Made by a program: the position numbers and the translations under genes. Of a stretch of 14,403 bases of DNA, positions 1 through 9,518 are shown piece by piece (positions within the stretch are counted from its first letter, which is position 1; the number at the start of each line of letters is the position of its first letter). The notes under the pieces were generated by a model. It was given only the letters and a program-made list of their open reading frames with translations, was not told the origin of the DNA and ran no database searches. Location of the stretch: NCBI GenBank assembly GCA_025362915.1, contig JANYEU010000410.1:1-14403 (forward strand), written 5' to 3'. The DNA comes from Chitinophagaceae bacterium. GTDB lineage: Bacteria > Bacteroidota > Bacteroidia > Chitinophagales > Chitinophagaceae.

Positions 1-751
1 CGCTTTGTATCCGTCGGTCGCTGGTCCATACCAATGCCTTGGTGCTTGTTACGCCATATAGTTTACCATAACCTCCATCGCGTAGTTTAATTGCTAGCCA
101 ACCATCTTCGTTTGCACCCACCGGATGGTTAAAACCATCCACTGCCAAGCCATCAACCCTTTTAAAGCCCGAGTTAAACCCATATACATTCACCGCCTCA
201 TCCTTTACATTCTTGTTTACAAAACGCATGAAGTCTGCGGCATATTCATAAAAGAAATAAACGCCTCTGCCTGTGCTACCTACTGGAATAAAAGAAAAAC
301 GACCATATACCATTGCCACTTTCGGGTCTGTATAGAAGGGATTCGTCATTTCTGCCACCCAATCTTTTGGATAGATAGAGTCTGCATCGGCATTTAAAAT
401 GTATGTTCCTTTGGCTGCTGCCAATCCTGCATTGCGCGCCGCCGTGATACCTTGTTTGGTCTCTAATATACAACCAACCCCAGTGGCTTTTACAAACTCT
501 TCGGTTTTATCTTTTGAATTATTATTCACCACAATGATTTCCACTGCCTTATCTGTACTGTTATTGCACAATGAATAGAGTGTTTGCAATATATTTTTCT
601 CTTCATTATAAGCAGGGATGACTATAGAAATATCTGGCTCACCTTCTTTCCGAAGCTTTTTATAGGCATCAGCTATCAATGCTACTATATTAGATTTATC
701 CAGCGCATTCCAACATTCTTTTGCGTAATCGGTTACAGAAACAGGTCTCAT
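1..751 (-). CDS. Family 2 glycosyltransferase, 5' part (gene runs off left edge)
   Basis: About 250 N-terminal residues are present and no stop is reached before the window edge, so the C-terminus is missing. The ATG at 749-751 is the first start of the open frame. After a roughly 40-residue leader the GT-A fold begins with ISIVIPAYNEEKNI (about residues 41-54). EIIVVNNNSKDKTEEF follows (71-86), then the ARNAGL helix (105-110) and the nucleotide-sugar/metal-binding acidic motif ADADS (121-125, the DxD equivalent). An NED (214-216) lies in the place of the acceptor-side acidic motif. Family knowledge says such enzymes move a sugar from an activated nucleotide donor to a lipid, glycan or protein acceptor at the inner face of the inner membrane. 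Donor and acceptor cannot be read here. C-terminal membrane segments are common in this group but would lie outside the window. It lies 151 bp downstream of sprA on the same strand, separated by an inverted repeat, so co-transcription is uncertain. Confidence 0.93.
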   Translation of the reverse strand, partial: MRPVSVTDYAKECWNALDKSNIVALIADAYKKLRKEGEPDISIVIPAYNEEKNILQTLYSLCNNSTDKAVEIIVVNNNSKDKTEEFVKATGVGCILETKQGITAARNAGLAAAKGTYILNADADSIYPKDWVAEMTNPFYTDPKVAMVYGRFSFIPVGSTGRGVYFFYEYAADFMRFVNKNVKDEAVNVYGFNSGFKRVDGLAVDGFNHPVGANEDGWLAIKLRDGGYGKLYGVTSTKALVWTSDRRIQS

Positions 752-902
752 TTATTAGTTATCTTTTAGTCGAAAGTTGAGAGTCAATAGTTGAAAGTCG
801 AAAGTAATTAGTTTACCTCTAATCAAAGCCATTATCTTACAAAATCAATAACTACCGCTATGAACTATCGACTTTCAACTCTTGACTTTCGACTAATAAC
901 TC
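752..902. repeat. Nested inverted repeat built on GAAAGTC-like words (sprA-glycosyltransferase gap)
   Basis: The whole gap between sprA and the glycosyltransferase gene is an imperfect hairpin. TTAGTCGAAAGT at 766-777 is the exact reverse complement of 885-896, and AGTTGAAAGTCGA at 789-801 is the exact reverse complement of 868-880. The two pairs nest, separated by a central non-paired region (about 802-867). Within each arm the word GAAAGTY recurs with slightly different flanks. I recall this word pattern as typical of dispersed intergenic repeats in Bacteroidota, but I could not search for other copies. In the transcript it could act as a processing or stability element between the two genes, or as a weak terminator; no clean U-tract follows. 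Confidence 0.7.
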
Positions 903-3900
903 TTATTGCCCCAAACCAATTTTTAGTTGTAAGCCAAATCTAGTACTTATTGTTGGAGACGATGTAGAAATATATGGCGTTACCCTACGCTGATCAAAAT
1001 AAAGCTTTGCATCCAACCGCTTGTTCATCACATAATCTATAGATGGTTGTATACTGATTACCAACTGCCCTCCTGTGCCGAATGTATTGGATTGATCAAG
1101 AGTACTATTTGTTGTTTCATCATTCCTCTTTGATAGATCAAGCCTGAATGTGAGGTCGTTTTGCAACTTCGTTTTGGCATTGTTCATAAATGGCAAATTG
1201 AAGGGCAGTTTCAATCCTTTTATCCTATAGCCCGCACCAAATACCATTTCAGTGCTGTTGGTTTCACTCAATTGATAATCTATCAGGCTCAAGCTAAGTG
1301 TACGGCTCTTCTTATACTCAAACTTCACGTTTATCTGAGAAATTGTGGTGACATCAATACCTATTATCGGTCCAAAACTTTCCTGAATGGTAACATTAGG
1401 GAACAAATAGAAAGGAACATAATTATGACTGATGGTATCGTAGAAACTAGGCGCACTCAATCGTGAGGTATCGGCATAATCCAACGCACTCGTAAAGCTA
1501 TTCATGGATAGGTTACCCGTATATCCATGCGTAAGGGTTATGGAGCTAAAAATATTTGACAGAGCAGGCATTTTACTCAATCCAGTATAAGTCATGCGCC
1601 AGTTTGGCAACGGAATGATACCTGCCAAAGGATTTGTCTTGATAGACCCATAACTTTCATTCAGTAGCGGAACAGTATAAGGACTTCTTCCAGTGTATGC
1701 CGCAATAAATGCCGGTATCAATACACTCTGGGAGTACCTTCCATAACCATCCGCATACCCACCAGTGCTGGTTCTGTTTTGCTGTTTATAATATGGATTA
1801 CCCTGTGCAACCCTATTGGATATAATACTTCGATAACCCTCGAAATGTATGAAGGTAGAAGAAACAATATTGGGGTTTGTTTTTCTGAATAAGGTATAGA
1901 AAGAAATGTACGACACATTAAAACCACCAGTAGCATACCTGTTCATATGCTGCGGGTTTGTTCCTCCCGGATTTAGGGTATCCTTATACAATTCAGAATA
2001 ATCCTTACTAAATGTCTTGTCTATATTTATATCAATCTTTAAATCCCTGATAGGTTCCAATTGCGCAGTAATACTTAGCTTTTGGGAATAATTCTGACGG
2101 AAGAATGAATTGAAGTTACTATCGGTCGTAATCAATCCTGCCGCTGCTTTTTTCTCTAACCATGTAGGGGTAGGTTGCTTGCCAAATACATAATCCAACC
2201 CTGGCTGGTTGGTATTCCAATCTTGCCCCAGAAAGCGGGTGCTATCCATATAACCGGGAATACGGCTGGAATAACTTTCGGTATAGTTAATGGAAATACG
2301 TTTCACCATAGTCAGGAAGCGTCCTGTCACCCGCTCAAAATCATTTAACTCCAACGACTTGTTTGCATCTTTCAGCCTTTCTGCAATACGTATATCGCGT
2401 TTTTGTTTTCTCCATTTGCTCAAGGCGTCACGTTTCTTGGCGCCAGTAAGCAAGAACCCATTTTTATCTACAATAACCTCTTCCCTTGTCTTGATAACAG
2501 TTCCCAATACATTAGTTGGGTTATTTGACAAGCCTGGCGTTGAATTACCCTTCTTGTTCTTCAGTGGATTTCTGGTAGCATTGTTTGCAGAAAAACTATT
2601 TGCTTCCCTGAAAAAATGACTCTTATTGTAGAACTTAGTCAAATCAATTTCTCCCGAGAAGGTATTGTTCTGGCTGTTTTCTATGGTATTTCCTAAATGA
2701 CTACCTAAACTATTGGCTAATAAACTGCCAGCAATCCAATCGTAAGAAGTACCATAACTGTATCTGGCGGTAAGCCAATCTAATGCCGGTATCTTACTTA
2801 ACGGCACTGTGTAGCTGGCGTTTGTTTTCTGCTCATACCTTGTATTTCTTCCCCCCTTTAAGAAATTGGCCCACATGCTATCTTTCTTTTGCTTGGTGTT
2901 TATCGCACCAATTGGCTCATCAATATAAGCATTATTTGTTGCAGCAAAATCTAGGTTTATACTACGTGTCAAATCCCAACGGAGATTATATATCCTATCA
3001 AATGTAAAATACTTGTCGAAGGTTGTATCTACATTTTGTACCTTATTTGCAACCTGATTAGTATTCACAATCCTTGGGGTAAACTGCCCATACTGTCTGT
3101 TTATATCTGCCCTTACACTAATCAAGGAAGGTTTTAAATTGAAATTAAAATCCCTTACAAGACCTAGCCAAGGGCTGGTATTCCTTATCAATTTCTTAAA
3201 TGGCTCCTTAAACTTAGTGGAAGTATTAAAGGTATAACCAACGTTTACCTTATATTTGGTTATATCATTAAAGAGTATTGTAGGACTTGTTTCAGAAGTC
3301 TTGGTATAGGAAAGACTTCCATCAAGATTACTCAGATTCCATAAGTGTGGTTTTCCTTTTGGCATCACACGCACATTAGTCAGATTCAGGGTGGTAATGG
3401 TTGTCTGGTCTAAGGAAGCTTTTCGTATGGAATCCTTTTGCGATTTACTGGTGGCACTACTCAACTTGTGTGCGTAAGTAATATCCTGATCGTAAGGATC
3501 GTATTGTGGCGTGATGATGTTTTTATTGATACTTGCATAAACAGGAATGGACAGCCCCAGTTGCTTTGGCAATAGTTTGCCAGCCTCTACTGTAACTGCG
3601 GCATCCAATTGTGTCAGACTGTTCTTGGCACGTTGGTTAATATTTTGCTCAATAGTACCCCATCCATCTGAATAATTACTTGCAGAAAGGGATATCTTAC
3701 CCAAATCAGCCAATTGCACATCCATGCGGGCAAGCTCAGCATGTGCGGGTTTATCATTTATCTCGGAGAGCCTGAATTCATCCACCCATACCTCTGCACT
3801 AACAGGATTTGTATTACCTCCGGCAGCATTCTCCACCCCAATCAATATACCAAGAACTTGGGCAATATTCGGATTACCCAATACGCTATATGTTTTGGTA

Positions 3901-6900
3901 TCTCCTTTTAGTGTCTCCCTATATATAGTTGAAATATCTCGTCCTGGTGTATTATTCCGCCTGAGCTTCATGTCTATCAGCTCCTGTAAGTTAAAGTCTA
4001 GATTATTGGCAGTAGGCCATACCTGATCTGCTTCTGCATTGGTATAAGTACCGGCAGGAGTTACTTTCAGGGGAACCTTTATCTCATAGAAGTTATTGGT
4101 AAAGTCCTGCCCTATCCTTACCACCAAGTTTAAGTCCCCATCTTTTATAGGCGTTATCCCGGTCTTTGCTATACTCTCCGCATGCGCAAACATCGAAAGC
4201 TTTCCGTAGTACCTAAGGTCTAGATTGGTTGTTTTAAATACAGATCGTGCATCGCCCTCTCTCAGGTTACTCACCTGCAAAGCCATGGATTGTTCATTCT
4301 GCAAGATATTAACCCCATTATTACTTAGCTGCTGCACACGTAATATGCCTGGAGGAATAACATAGTTTACTGGTGTACGGCTACTGTTTTCCTGTAAACC
4401 TACAGCAATGGTATTTAAGTTGGCAGCAGTATCCACTGGCTTAGGCAATCCATTGGTGTCTAAATCGTATCTATAGTTCCTCCATTGGTTACGAACTAAG
4501 TTTAAGGTTGCAAAACGTAATACGGCAGAGTCTTCAAAGCCTGTCATATACATCCGCATGAAACGCACAGATTGAAAATCAGGAATATTGCCAACATTGG
4601 AAGTATAACCAGAAATGGGCACACGGAAAAGGTACCAATTCTCCGTTCCTTGTGTTCCATTGGCATAAGTTACAGGTACGAGCCTTTGATCGGTGATATA
4701 TTTCGTCGTATTTGCAGCCATGCCAGGTTTAAGATCTACCTCATACTCAAAATATTGTTCTGTCTGGTTGAGGGTATTATCATGATTGATATCTTCATCA
4801 TCAGGAGAAAGTGTTGCAGCAGAAGAAAATACAGAACTGCCAGATACCACAGGAGAGTTTCCTTCGGGATTGTTATAATTTTTATACCTACCTAGCAAAT
4901 CAGTATTGCTTGCATCAAAGCCGCCATCCCTATACCATACATAATCATCATGTGATGGATCTGCAAATGCTTTTTTATAAAGAATGGAATTGACGCCAAA
5001 ACTGTTACGTATCCTATTCAAGTAATCACTCCTCTTATCTCTTTCTGATGAATCACTTAATCCATCAAATCCAACATCCTGATAGACTCTATCGGCAGGG
5101 TTATTACTGAATGCCTGCGTTATCTGTATCGGGTTCACTGGTGTGTTCCCCCATACACTTGTGGTATCTACCGCTGCTGGCAAACTTGGCGTATTCAATC
5201 CATTTTCGTACAAACGTTTACCATCTTTCAGAATGTCTTCGCTTACATCACCTAGATTGATATATAGTTTACCACCCGAACTGGCAGGATTTTTAATAAA
5301 AGGATCTTGTACCCAGAACTCAATGAACTCAAAGTTATTTGTAATGAAATCTGTCTGGTCTAATGCCCTCATTAAGCCTCCCCATTTACCCTTTGGATTA
5401 GCCAACTTACCATTTGCATCAATGTTGCCAAGATTAGATTCATAGTTATAAGGACCAAGTTCTTGTGGATAATAGGCAACATCAAAGGTAGTTGTTTGTG
5501 TATTGGTGATATTGGTTGTTTGCTGTGGAAAGAGTTCATTGGTGTAAACCATACGCGTCCTTGGATCGCTCAAGGCAGTTAGGTTGTGCCTCAAAGGATT
5601 CGTAGGGCTGTTTCTATCCTGCAAATTAGGCTCAATATTATACCAGGCAATCTTTGCCCTGTTAACGCCATAGTTTATATTGTCTGACAACTTAAATTCA
5701 GGAAAACGTTGTGGGGTGGATGCCAATGCCCAGGCAGTTAATGGAAAACGCAAATCTAAATTACTGGTAGAACCTTCAAAATCATCCACATAAACCAAAC
5801 CACTGCCACCACTGCCTATCTGTGATGGGTGACCCGGTTTTAGGTATGCAGCTTCCACCGAAGTGGTTATATAACTCTTTGCTTTTGTTTTATAATTTGG
5901 CAACCTGTTTAGCAACCTTGTCAGGCCGGGTAATTCCGAATGATAACTAAGGTCTGCACCATACATGGTATTGTTTATTGGGTCTGACCCGTAATCTACT
6001 TTTGAAAAATAAGGTCTTTCTTTAAGCCTTGTAATGGAAGCACCTATAGATAATTTCTTATTGAAGAAATATTCTGCCCGTATACCCAGAAAGCTCTTTT
6101 GTTGTACACCCACATTACCATTGTTCTCATAAGAAACATTTACAGGCACGCCAGAGTTGAGTATTGATTGGTTCAATATCCGCACACTCCCCAAGTTATA
6201 ATCAACAGAATAATCAGTTCCTTCCAGTAGCACCTGTCCTCCTGCCATCACTTTCACAGAACCCGGCGGAATGTTAAATGCCCCCAAGTATATCTCACTT
6301 CCCCCTGTAGCTTTTGCAGTTCCCGCCATCAAGAATCTGTTTAGTGTATTATACGTCTGCGCTATGGCTTTGATGGAGTCATACAAAGGATAATAGATGT
6401 ATTTCTGTTTCAACGCCGTAGACGTTCCATTAAAGGCCAAGTTTTCCAAGTCCTTTCCAAAAGGCTGCAATACGGGAAATATTATCTTCCCTTGTTGGGA
6501 TAATACGGTAAATCCTTCTATATAATCAAATACCCCATCTGGTTGCGGATCGTTTCTGGCATTTAACCTATCCAAATTCAATACCTTCAGCAATGGCTGA
6601 CCACTTACAGATGGAGCAGATTCTGGCAGGTATATCTTCTGTCCGCCACTTGGGTCATTGTAAAATACATTCAACTTGAAATCTTCTTTTGACAACCCGC
6701 TCAATCCCAATGAATACACGTTCTTCATCATCAATTGCCAGATAGGTAATGAGGTACGTGCAGATGTTGCCTTTAACAATTTCAAGAACAATACCTGTTG
6801 CACTCCTTGCCCTTGTTTTGCAGTATCCAAGCCAATGTCTTCTGCAAATTCACCTACCTGATATACTCGTCCGTTGGCAGTATATTGATAAGCTACAGAC

Positions 6901-8408
6901 AATACATCGCTTGGTTGCAACTGGGAGTTCATTGATATGAAACCAGCCTGTGGATTGAAATAAAACTCGTTTGGTGCCAATTGGCGTGCAAAACTAATTT
7001 CATAATCATTTACGGGCGTTAGATTCAGATTCGCTAGTTCGGCACTTACCTTGGAAGGGCTACGCAATGGCGACTGTAATCCACCGGCAGTTAGTTTGGC
7101 ATACAATCCATTTGAACCATTATCAGGAAAGTTGCCGGGGCTGCCGCCCACGTTGTTAGGGTTATAAGGGTTCGATTCGCCCAAATCCATACAGCCCACT
7201 ACATATCTGGCATTTGTTGTAGCGCCGTTTCTGTTGGTTACCCATACCTGTATCCGCTGTATCTGCACTTGCGAGTTTACCACAGGTAGCCTACTCATGG
7301 TGGCGTTGTAGTTTTTATTAAAGTATTGTGCCAACAAGAAGTTACGGTTCTCATCGTAATCATCAAGCTTCAAGGTAAAGTTGGTGGTTGTGGCACCGCC
7401 CTTCAATGCCTGTGTTTGTGTCTGGCTTTTTTGTTGGGCGATGGCAGCGGTAACAAACAATTTACCAAACTGCAATTGGGCCTTCAATCCAAACAGGTTC
7501 TGGTAGCTGGGCAATAAGGTACCCCTGGATTGCCACGACATATTACCCGCATTAATGCTTTTAATGATCTCATCATCCTTGCCTTTGTATTCCAGTTTCA
7601 ACTGGTTCAGGTAATCAAAGTTTGCCAAGGTATTATAACTCAATGGCAGTTTCAACTTATTTCCTATTGTGGCATTGGCGTTGAAGTTGGTATTCATTTT
7701 AAAATCAAACCCACCGCTTTTCCTTGCAGACTCTGGCAAGGTTGGGTTCAATGTCTTCTGTCCCTGATATCCCATCGTAACATCAATGGTTCCTTGCGGC
7801 CTTATATCTACCTTTAGTGCCTGCTGCAACTGCTTGGTTATATTGCTTGCTGCACTATCTTTCAGTCCTTTTAGTTTACCGCCTATGCCGTTTACCTTAT
7901 TGGCTACACCACTAACGGTACTATCGCCCGCACCAAAAATCCTGTCGAACAAACTGGTATACACCAAATGCTTGGGGCGTTTTAGTTTCTTATTCAATAA
8001 CATCAAGGCATCAGCGCGCTGTTGAAAGTATTCTGTCTCGTTCAAATGATTTTGCAAAGCATAAAACTCTTCAAAAGTCAGGTAGGTAGGCTCGCGATAA
8101 ATATTATCTCCTATCTTTTCAGAAATGATATAACGACCGGTTTTAGGATCGTATTCTATTTTTTGAGTAATTAGGGAAGAATCTTTTACATCGAAAGAAT
8201 TTTTGTTCCGCCACGTAAACCAATCACCCCGTCTGTCTTGCAAAGGAAACAGGAGACTATCGGCAGGTTTGGTAATGCTTGTATCATTTTTTAAGGTAGG
8301 TTTAACGCTTGGCAAGTCTTTACTTTGGGCAAAAGAATTATTTCTGCCTCCTAAAAAGACAGCTATAAAGGCGAAAAAGAAAAATAATGACCCTTTAATA
8401 TGATTCAA
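903..8408 (-). CDS. sprA: SprA/Sov, type IX secretion system outer-membrane translocon
   Basis: This 2501-residue protein matches the size of Flavobacterium SprA and Porphyromonas Sov, about 2400-2500 residues. In that family it forms a very large single-chain outer-membrane barrel that exports folded cargo carrying T9SS C-terminal signals and works with PorV and a plug protein. A signal peptide occupies residues 1-28 (hydrophobic stretch LFFFFAFIAVFLGG, cleavage likely after SFAQ). Family landmarks include YVDDFEGS (about 873-880), VWVDEFRLSEIND near residue 1543 and the following SDGWGTIEQNINQR. Further on is VPLSKIPALDWLTARYSYGT, and the C-terminus is beta-rich (RFGLQLKIGLGQ). The start is TTG at 8406-8408. 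An in-frame TAA sits just upstream at 8421-8423, no in-frame ATG lies between, and this start gives a complete signal peptide. The gene lies 40 bp after ruvA on the same strand and probably shares its transcript. No frameshift or internal stop is present. Confidence 0.97.
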   Translation of the reverse strand: MNHIKGSLFFFFAFIAVFLGGRNNSFAQSKDLPSVKPTLKNDTSITKPADSLLFPLQDRRGDWFTWRNKNSFDVKDSSLITQKIEYDPKTGRYIISEKIGDNIYREPTYLTFEEFYALQNHLNETEYFQQRADALMLLNKKLKRPKHLVYTSLFDRIFGAGDSTVSGVANKVNGIGGKLKGLKDSAASNITKQLQQALKVDIRPQGTIDVTMGYQGQKTLNPTLPESARKSGGFDFKMNTNFNANATIGNKLKLPLSYNTLANFDYLNQLKLEYKGKDDEIIKSINAGNMSWQSRGTLLPSYQNLFGLKAQLQFGKLFVTAAIAQQKSQTQTQALKGGATTTNFTLKLDDYDENRNFLLAQYFNKNYNATMSRLPVVNSQVQIQRIQVWVTNRNGATTNARYVVGCMDLGESNPYNPNNVGGSPGNFPDNGSNGLYAKLTAGGLQSPLRSPSKVSAELANLNLTPVNDYEISFARQLAPNEFYFNPQAGFISMNSQLQPSDVLSVAYQYTANGRVYQVGEFAEDIGLDTAKQGQGVQQVLFLKLLKATSARTSLPIWQLMMKNVYSLGLSGLSKEDFKLNVFYNDPSGGQKIYLPESAPSVSGQPLLKVLNLDRLNARNDPQPDGVFDYIEGFTVLSQQGKIIFPVLQPFGKDLENLAFNGTSTALKQKYIYYPLYDSIKAIAQTYNTLNRFLMAGTAKATGGSEIYLGAFNIPPGSVKVMAGGQVLLEGTDYSVDYNLGSVRILNQSILNSGVPVNVSYENNGNVGVQQKSFLGIRAEYFFNKKLSIGASITRLKERPYFSKVDYGSDPINNTMYGADLSYHSELPGLTRLLNRLPNYKTKAKSYITTSVEAAYLKPGHPSQIGSGGSGLVYVDDFEGSTSNLDLRFPLTAWALASTPQRFPEFKLSDNINYGVNRAKIAWYNIEPNLQDRNSPTNPLRHNLTALSDPRTRMVYTNELFPQQTTNITNTQTTTFDVAYYPQELGPYNYESNLGNIDANGKLANPKGKWGGLMRALDQTDFITNNFEFIEFWVQDPFIKNPASSGGKLYINLGDVSEDILKDGKRLYENGLNTPSLPAAVDTTSVWGNTPVNPIQITQAFSNNPADRVYQDVGFDGLSDSSERDKRSDYLNRIRNSFGVNSILYKKAFADPSHDDYVWYRDGGFDASNTDLLGRYKNYNNPEGNSPVVSGSSVFSSAATLSPDDEDINHDNTLNQTEQYFEYEVDLKPGMAANTTKYITDQRLVPVTYANGTQGTENWYLFRVPISGYTSNVGNIPDFQSVRFMRMYMTGFEDSAVLRFATLNLVRNQWRNYRYDLDTNGLPKPVDTAANLNTIAVGLQENSSRTPVNYVIPPGILRVQQLSNNGVNILQNEQSMALQVSNLREGDARSVFKTTNLDLRYYGKLSMFAHAESIAKTGITPIKDGDLNLVVRIGQDFTNNFYEIKVPLKVTPAGTYTNAEADQVWPTANNLDFNLQELIDMKLRRNNTPGRDISTIYRETLKGDTKTYSVLGNPNIAQVLGILIGVENAAGGNTNPVSAEVWVDEFRLSEINDKPAHAELARMDVQLADLGKISLSASNYSDGWGTIEQNINQRAKNSLTQLDAAVTVEAGKLLPKQLGLSIPVYASINKNIITPQYDPYDQDITYAHKLSSATSKSQKDSIRKASLDQTTITTLNLTNVRVMPKGKPHLWNLSNLDGSLSYTKTSETSPTILFNDITKYKVNVGYTFNTSTKFKEPFKKLIRNTSPWLGLVRDFNFNLKPSLISVRADINRQYGQFTPRIVNTNQVANKVQNVDTTFDKYFTFDRIYNLRWDLTRSINLDFAATNNAYIDEPIGAINTKQKKDSMWANFLKGGRNTRYEQKTNASYTVPLSKIPALDWLTARYSYGTSYDWIAGSLLANSLGSHLGNTIENSQNNTFSGEIDLTKFYNKSHFFREANSFSANNATRNPLKNKKGNSTPGLSNNPTNVLGTVIKTREEVIVDKNGFLLTGAKKRDALSKWRKQKRDIRIAERLKDANKSLELNDFERVTGRFLTMVKRISINYTESYSSRIPGYMDSTRFLGQDWNTNQPGLDYVFGKQPTPTWLEKKAAAGLITTDSNFNSFFRQNYSQKLSITAQLEPIRDLKIDINIDKTFSKDYSELYKDTLNPGGTNPQHMNRYATGGFNVSYISFYTLFRKTNPNIVSSTFIHFEGYRSIISNRVAQGNPYYKQQNRTSTGGYADGYGRYSQSVLIPAFIAAYTGRSPYTVPLLNESYGSIKTNPLAGIIPLPNWRMTYTGLSKMPALSNIFSSITLTHGYTGNLSMNSFTSALDYADTSRLSAPSFYDTISHNYVPFYLFPNVTIQESFGPIIGIDVTTISQINVKFEYKKSRTLSLSLIDYQLSETNSTEMVFGAGYRIKGLKLPFNLPFMNNAKTKLQNDLTFRLDLSKRNDETTNSTLDQSNTFGTGGQLVISIQPSIDYVMNKRLDAKLYFDQRRVTPYISTSSPTISTRFGLQLKIGLGQ

Positions 8409-8448
8409 AACGATAAAACCTTAGTGTAAGTAGAAGTCTATTCTATAA

Positions 8449-9030
8449 TTAGAGGCTTTTTAGTGCTTGCTTAATAATTTCTTCGAGTGCAATATTAGGG
8501 TTTGTTTGTATTACTTTTTTAATTGCATTCTCCGCCATCAATCTGCTTATTCCCAATGCCACCAGTGCATTTGTAGCATCATAATCCACAGACTGCACTG
8601 CCAGCCCGCCCAATGGGTTCTCCAATGACTGTTTACCAAACTTATCTTTCAGTTCCACAATCAACCTTTCAGCACTCTTTTTTCCAATTCCCTTGATACT
8701 CTCCAAGAGCTTGGCGTTGCCTTGAATGATGGCCCTAGATATTTCTTCTGGCTTCATACCAGACAACATCATCCTGGCAGTAGCCGCCCCCACGCCCGAA
8801 ACGCTTATCAGTTGCAAAAACATTTCCTTTTCTGCCACCTCTGCAAAGCCATACATGGTCTGCCCGTTTTCAAATAGGTGGAGATACGTATAAAGCTGAC
8901 CAACATCCTTATTGGCAATGGCGCTGTAAGTGTTCAGGCTTATTTGCAGGTCGTAACCCACACCATTTACATCCACAATCACCCTTGCAGGAGTCTTGTC
9001 TATAAAATTACCTCTTACAAATGCTATCAT
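8449..9030 (-). CDS. ruvA: Holliday junction branch-migration protein RuvA
   Basis: At 193 residues this is close to the usual length of about 200. RuvA forms tetramers that hold a Holliday junction in a square-planar form and load the RuvB helicase motor for branch migration during recombinational repair. The N-terminal OB-fold domain (about 1-63) opens MIAFVRGNFIDKTPARVIVD with NGVGYDLQIS. The double helix-hairpin-helix domain carries LISVSGVGAATARMMLS (about 73-90) and ESIKGIGKKSAERLIVELKD (about 109-128), the two GxG DNA-backbone hairpins. A short linker leads to the C-terminal three-helix domain that contacts RuvB (about 148-193, ALVALGISRLMAENAIKKV). The ATG at 9028-9030 gives the canonical N-terminus. 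No ruvB or ruvC is adjacent; ruvA is commonly found beside sprA in Bacteroidota, which fits the 40-bp gap to the next gene. Confidence 0.97.
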   Translation of the reverse strand: MIAFVRGNFIDKTPARVIVDVNGVGYDLQISLNTYSAIANKDVGQLYTYLHLFENGQTMYGFAEVAEKEMFLQLISVSGVGAATARMMLSGMKPEEISRAIIQGNAKLLESIKGIGKKSAERLIVELKDKFGKQSLENPLGGLAVQSVDYDATNALVALGISRLMAENAIKKVIQTNPNIALEEIIKQALKSL

Positions 9031-9331
9031 GATTGCTGCGAATGTAAGTTTTTAACCCCGATTACACAATAGACTCATTACTAAAGTGCCAAATACAAAA
9101 AAAGACAACTGCCTGAACAGAATTTTTGGGACTGAAAACATACTATGTATAGCTAAAGCCACATAATAAAATCAATACCTTTCCCCCTTGGCTAAAGTCG
9201 AAGGGCTATTGATTTGCGAACTAAATACTTAATCCTAAATATTTAGTTTATTTTCTATAAAAAAATTAATTTTTATTAAAAATGGTTTAATAAACACGGA
9301 GAACCAGTCACCCTATAGCAATGTAGGGGTC
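9031..9331. other. Gene-free AT-rich stretch upstream of ruvA with two small hairpins
   Basis: No credible gene is present in these 301 bases. They should contain the promoter of the ruvA-sprA unit, but I find no clear TTG/TAnnTTTG pair. The nearest -7 resemblance is TGTATTTG on the minus strand at about 9093-9100. Two small inverted repeats are visible. CCCTT/AAGGG flanks GGCTAAAGTCG at about 9185-9205. AACTAAATA (9219-9227) is the reverse complement of TATTTAGTT (9240-9248), with a 12-base loop. The second is followed on the plus strand by an AT-rich run, but neither has the look of a strong terminator. Confidence 0.4.
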
Positions 9332-9518
9332 TATAATTGATCAAATAAGTGTGCTGTGTAAAAATTTAGGGCATATAATTGATCAAATAAGTGTGCTGTG
9401 CAAAAATTTAGGGCATATAATTAATCAAATAAGTGTGCTATGCAAAAATTTAGGGCATATAATTGATCAAATATGTGTGCTGTGCAAAAATTTAGGGCAT
9501 ATAATTGATCAAATAAGT
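9332..9518. repeat. 42-bp tandem repeat array, 4 full copies plus a 19-bp partial copy
   Basis: The units start at 9332, 9374, 9416, 9458 and 9500 and are exactly 42 bp apart. The last is cut after TATAATTGATCAAATAAGT. Full copies differ from the consensus at only one or two positions: C to T in copy 1, G to A twice in copy 3, and A to T in copy 4. This suggests recent expansion or homogenisation. Each unit carries the 8-bp palindrome TTGATCAA (9337-9344, 9379-9386, 9463-9470, 9505-9512); in copy 3 it is TTAATCAA (9421-9428). A spacing of 42 bp equals four helical turns, placing the palindromes on one face of the DNA. Because 42 is divisible by three, one frame on each strand is open through the array. 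I treat that as a by-product, not as evidence of coding. Confidence 0.95.

Noticed and set aside
125..397. 90-codon plus-strand ORF at the left edge
   Set aside because: It is antisense to the glycosyltransferase frame, whose GT-A motifs are clear across the same bases.
1161..8403. Numerous plus-strand ORFs and one minus-strand alternative-frame ORF within the sprA region
   Set aside because: All lie inside the single intact 2501-codon sprA frame and none has recognisable domains or an independent start context.
8878..9072. Plus-strand 64-codon ORF across the ruvA start
   Set aside because: Antisense to ruvA with no supporting features.
9332..9518. CRISPR array
   Set aside because: The 42-bp units are contiguous and nearly identical over their whole length, with no unique spacers and no cas genes nearby; it is a plain tandem repeat.
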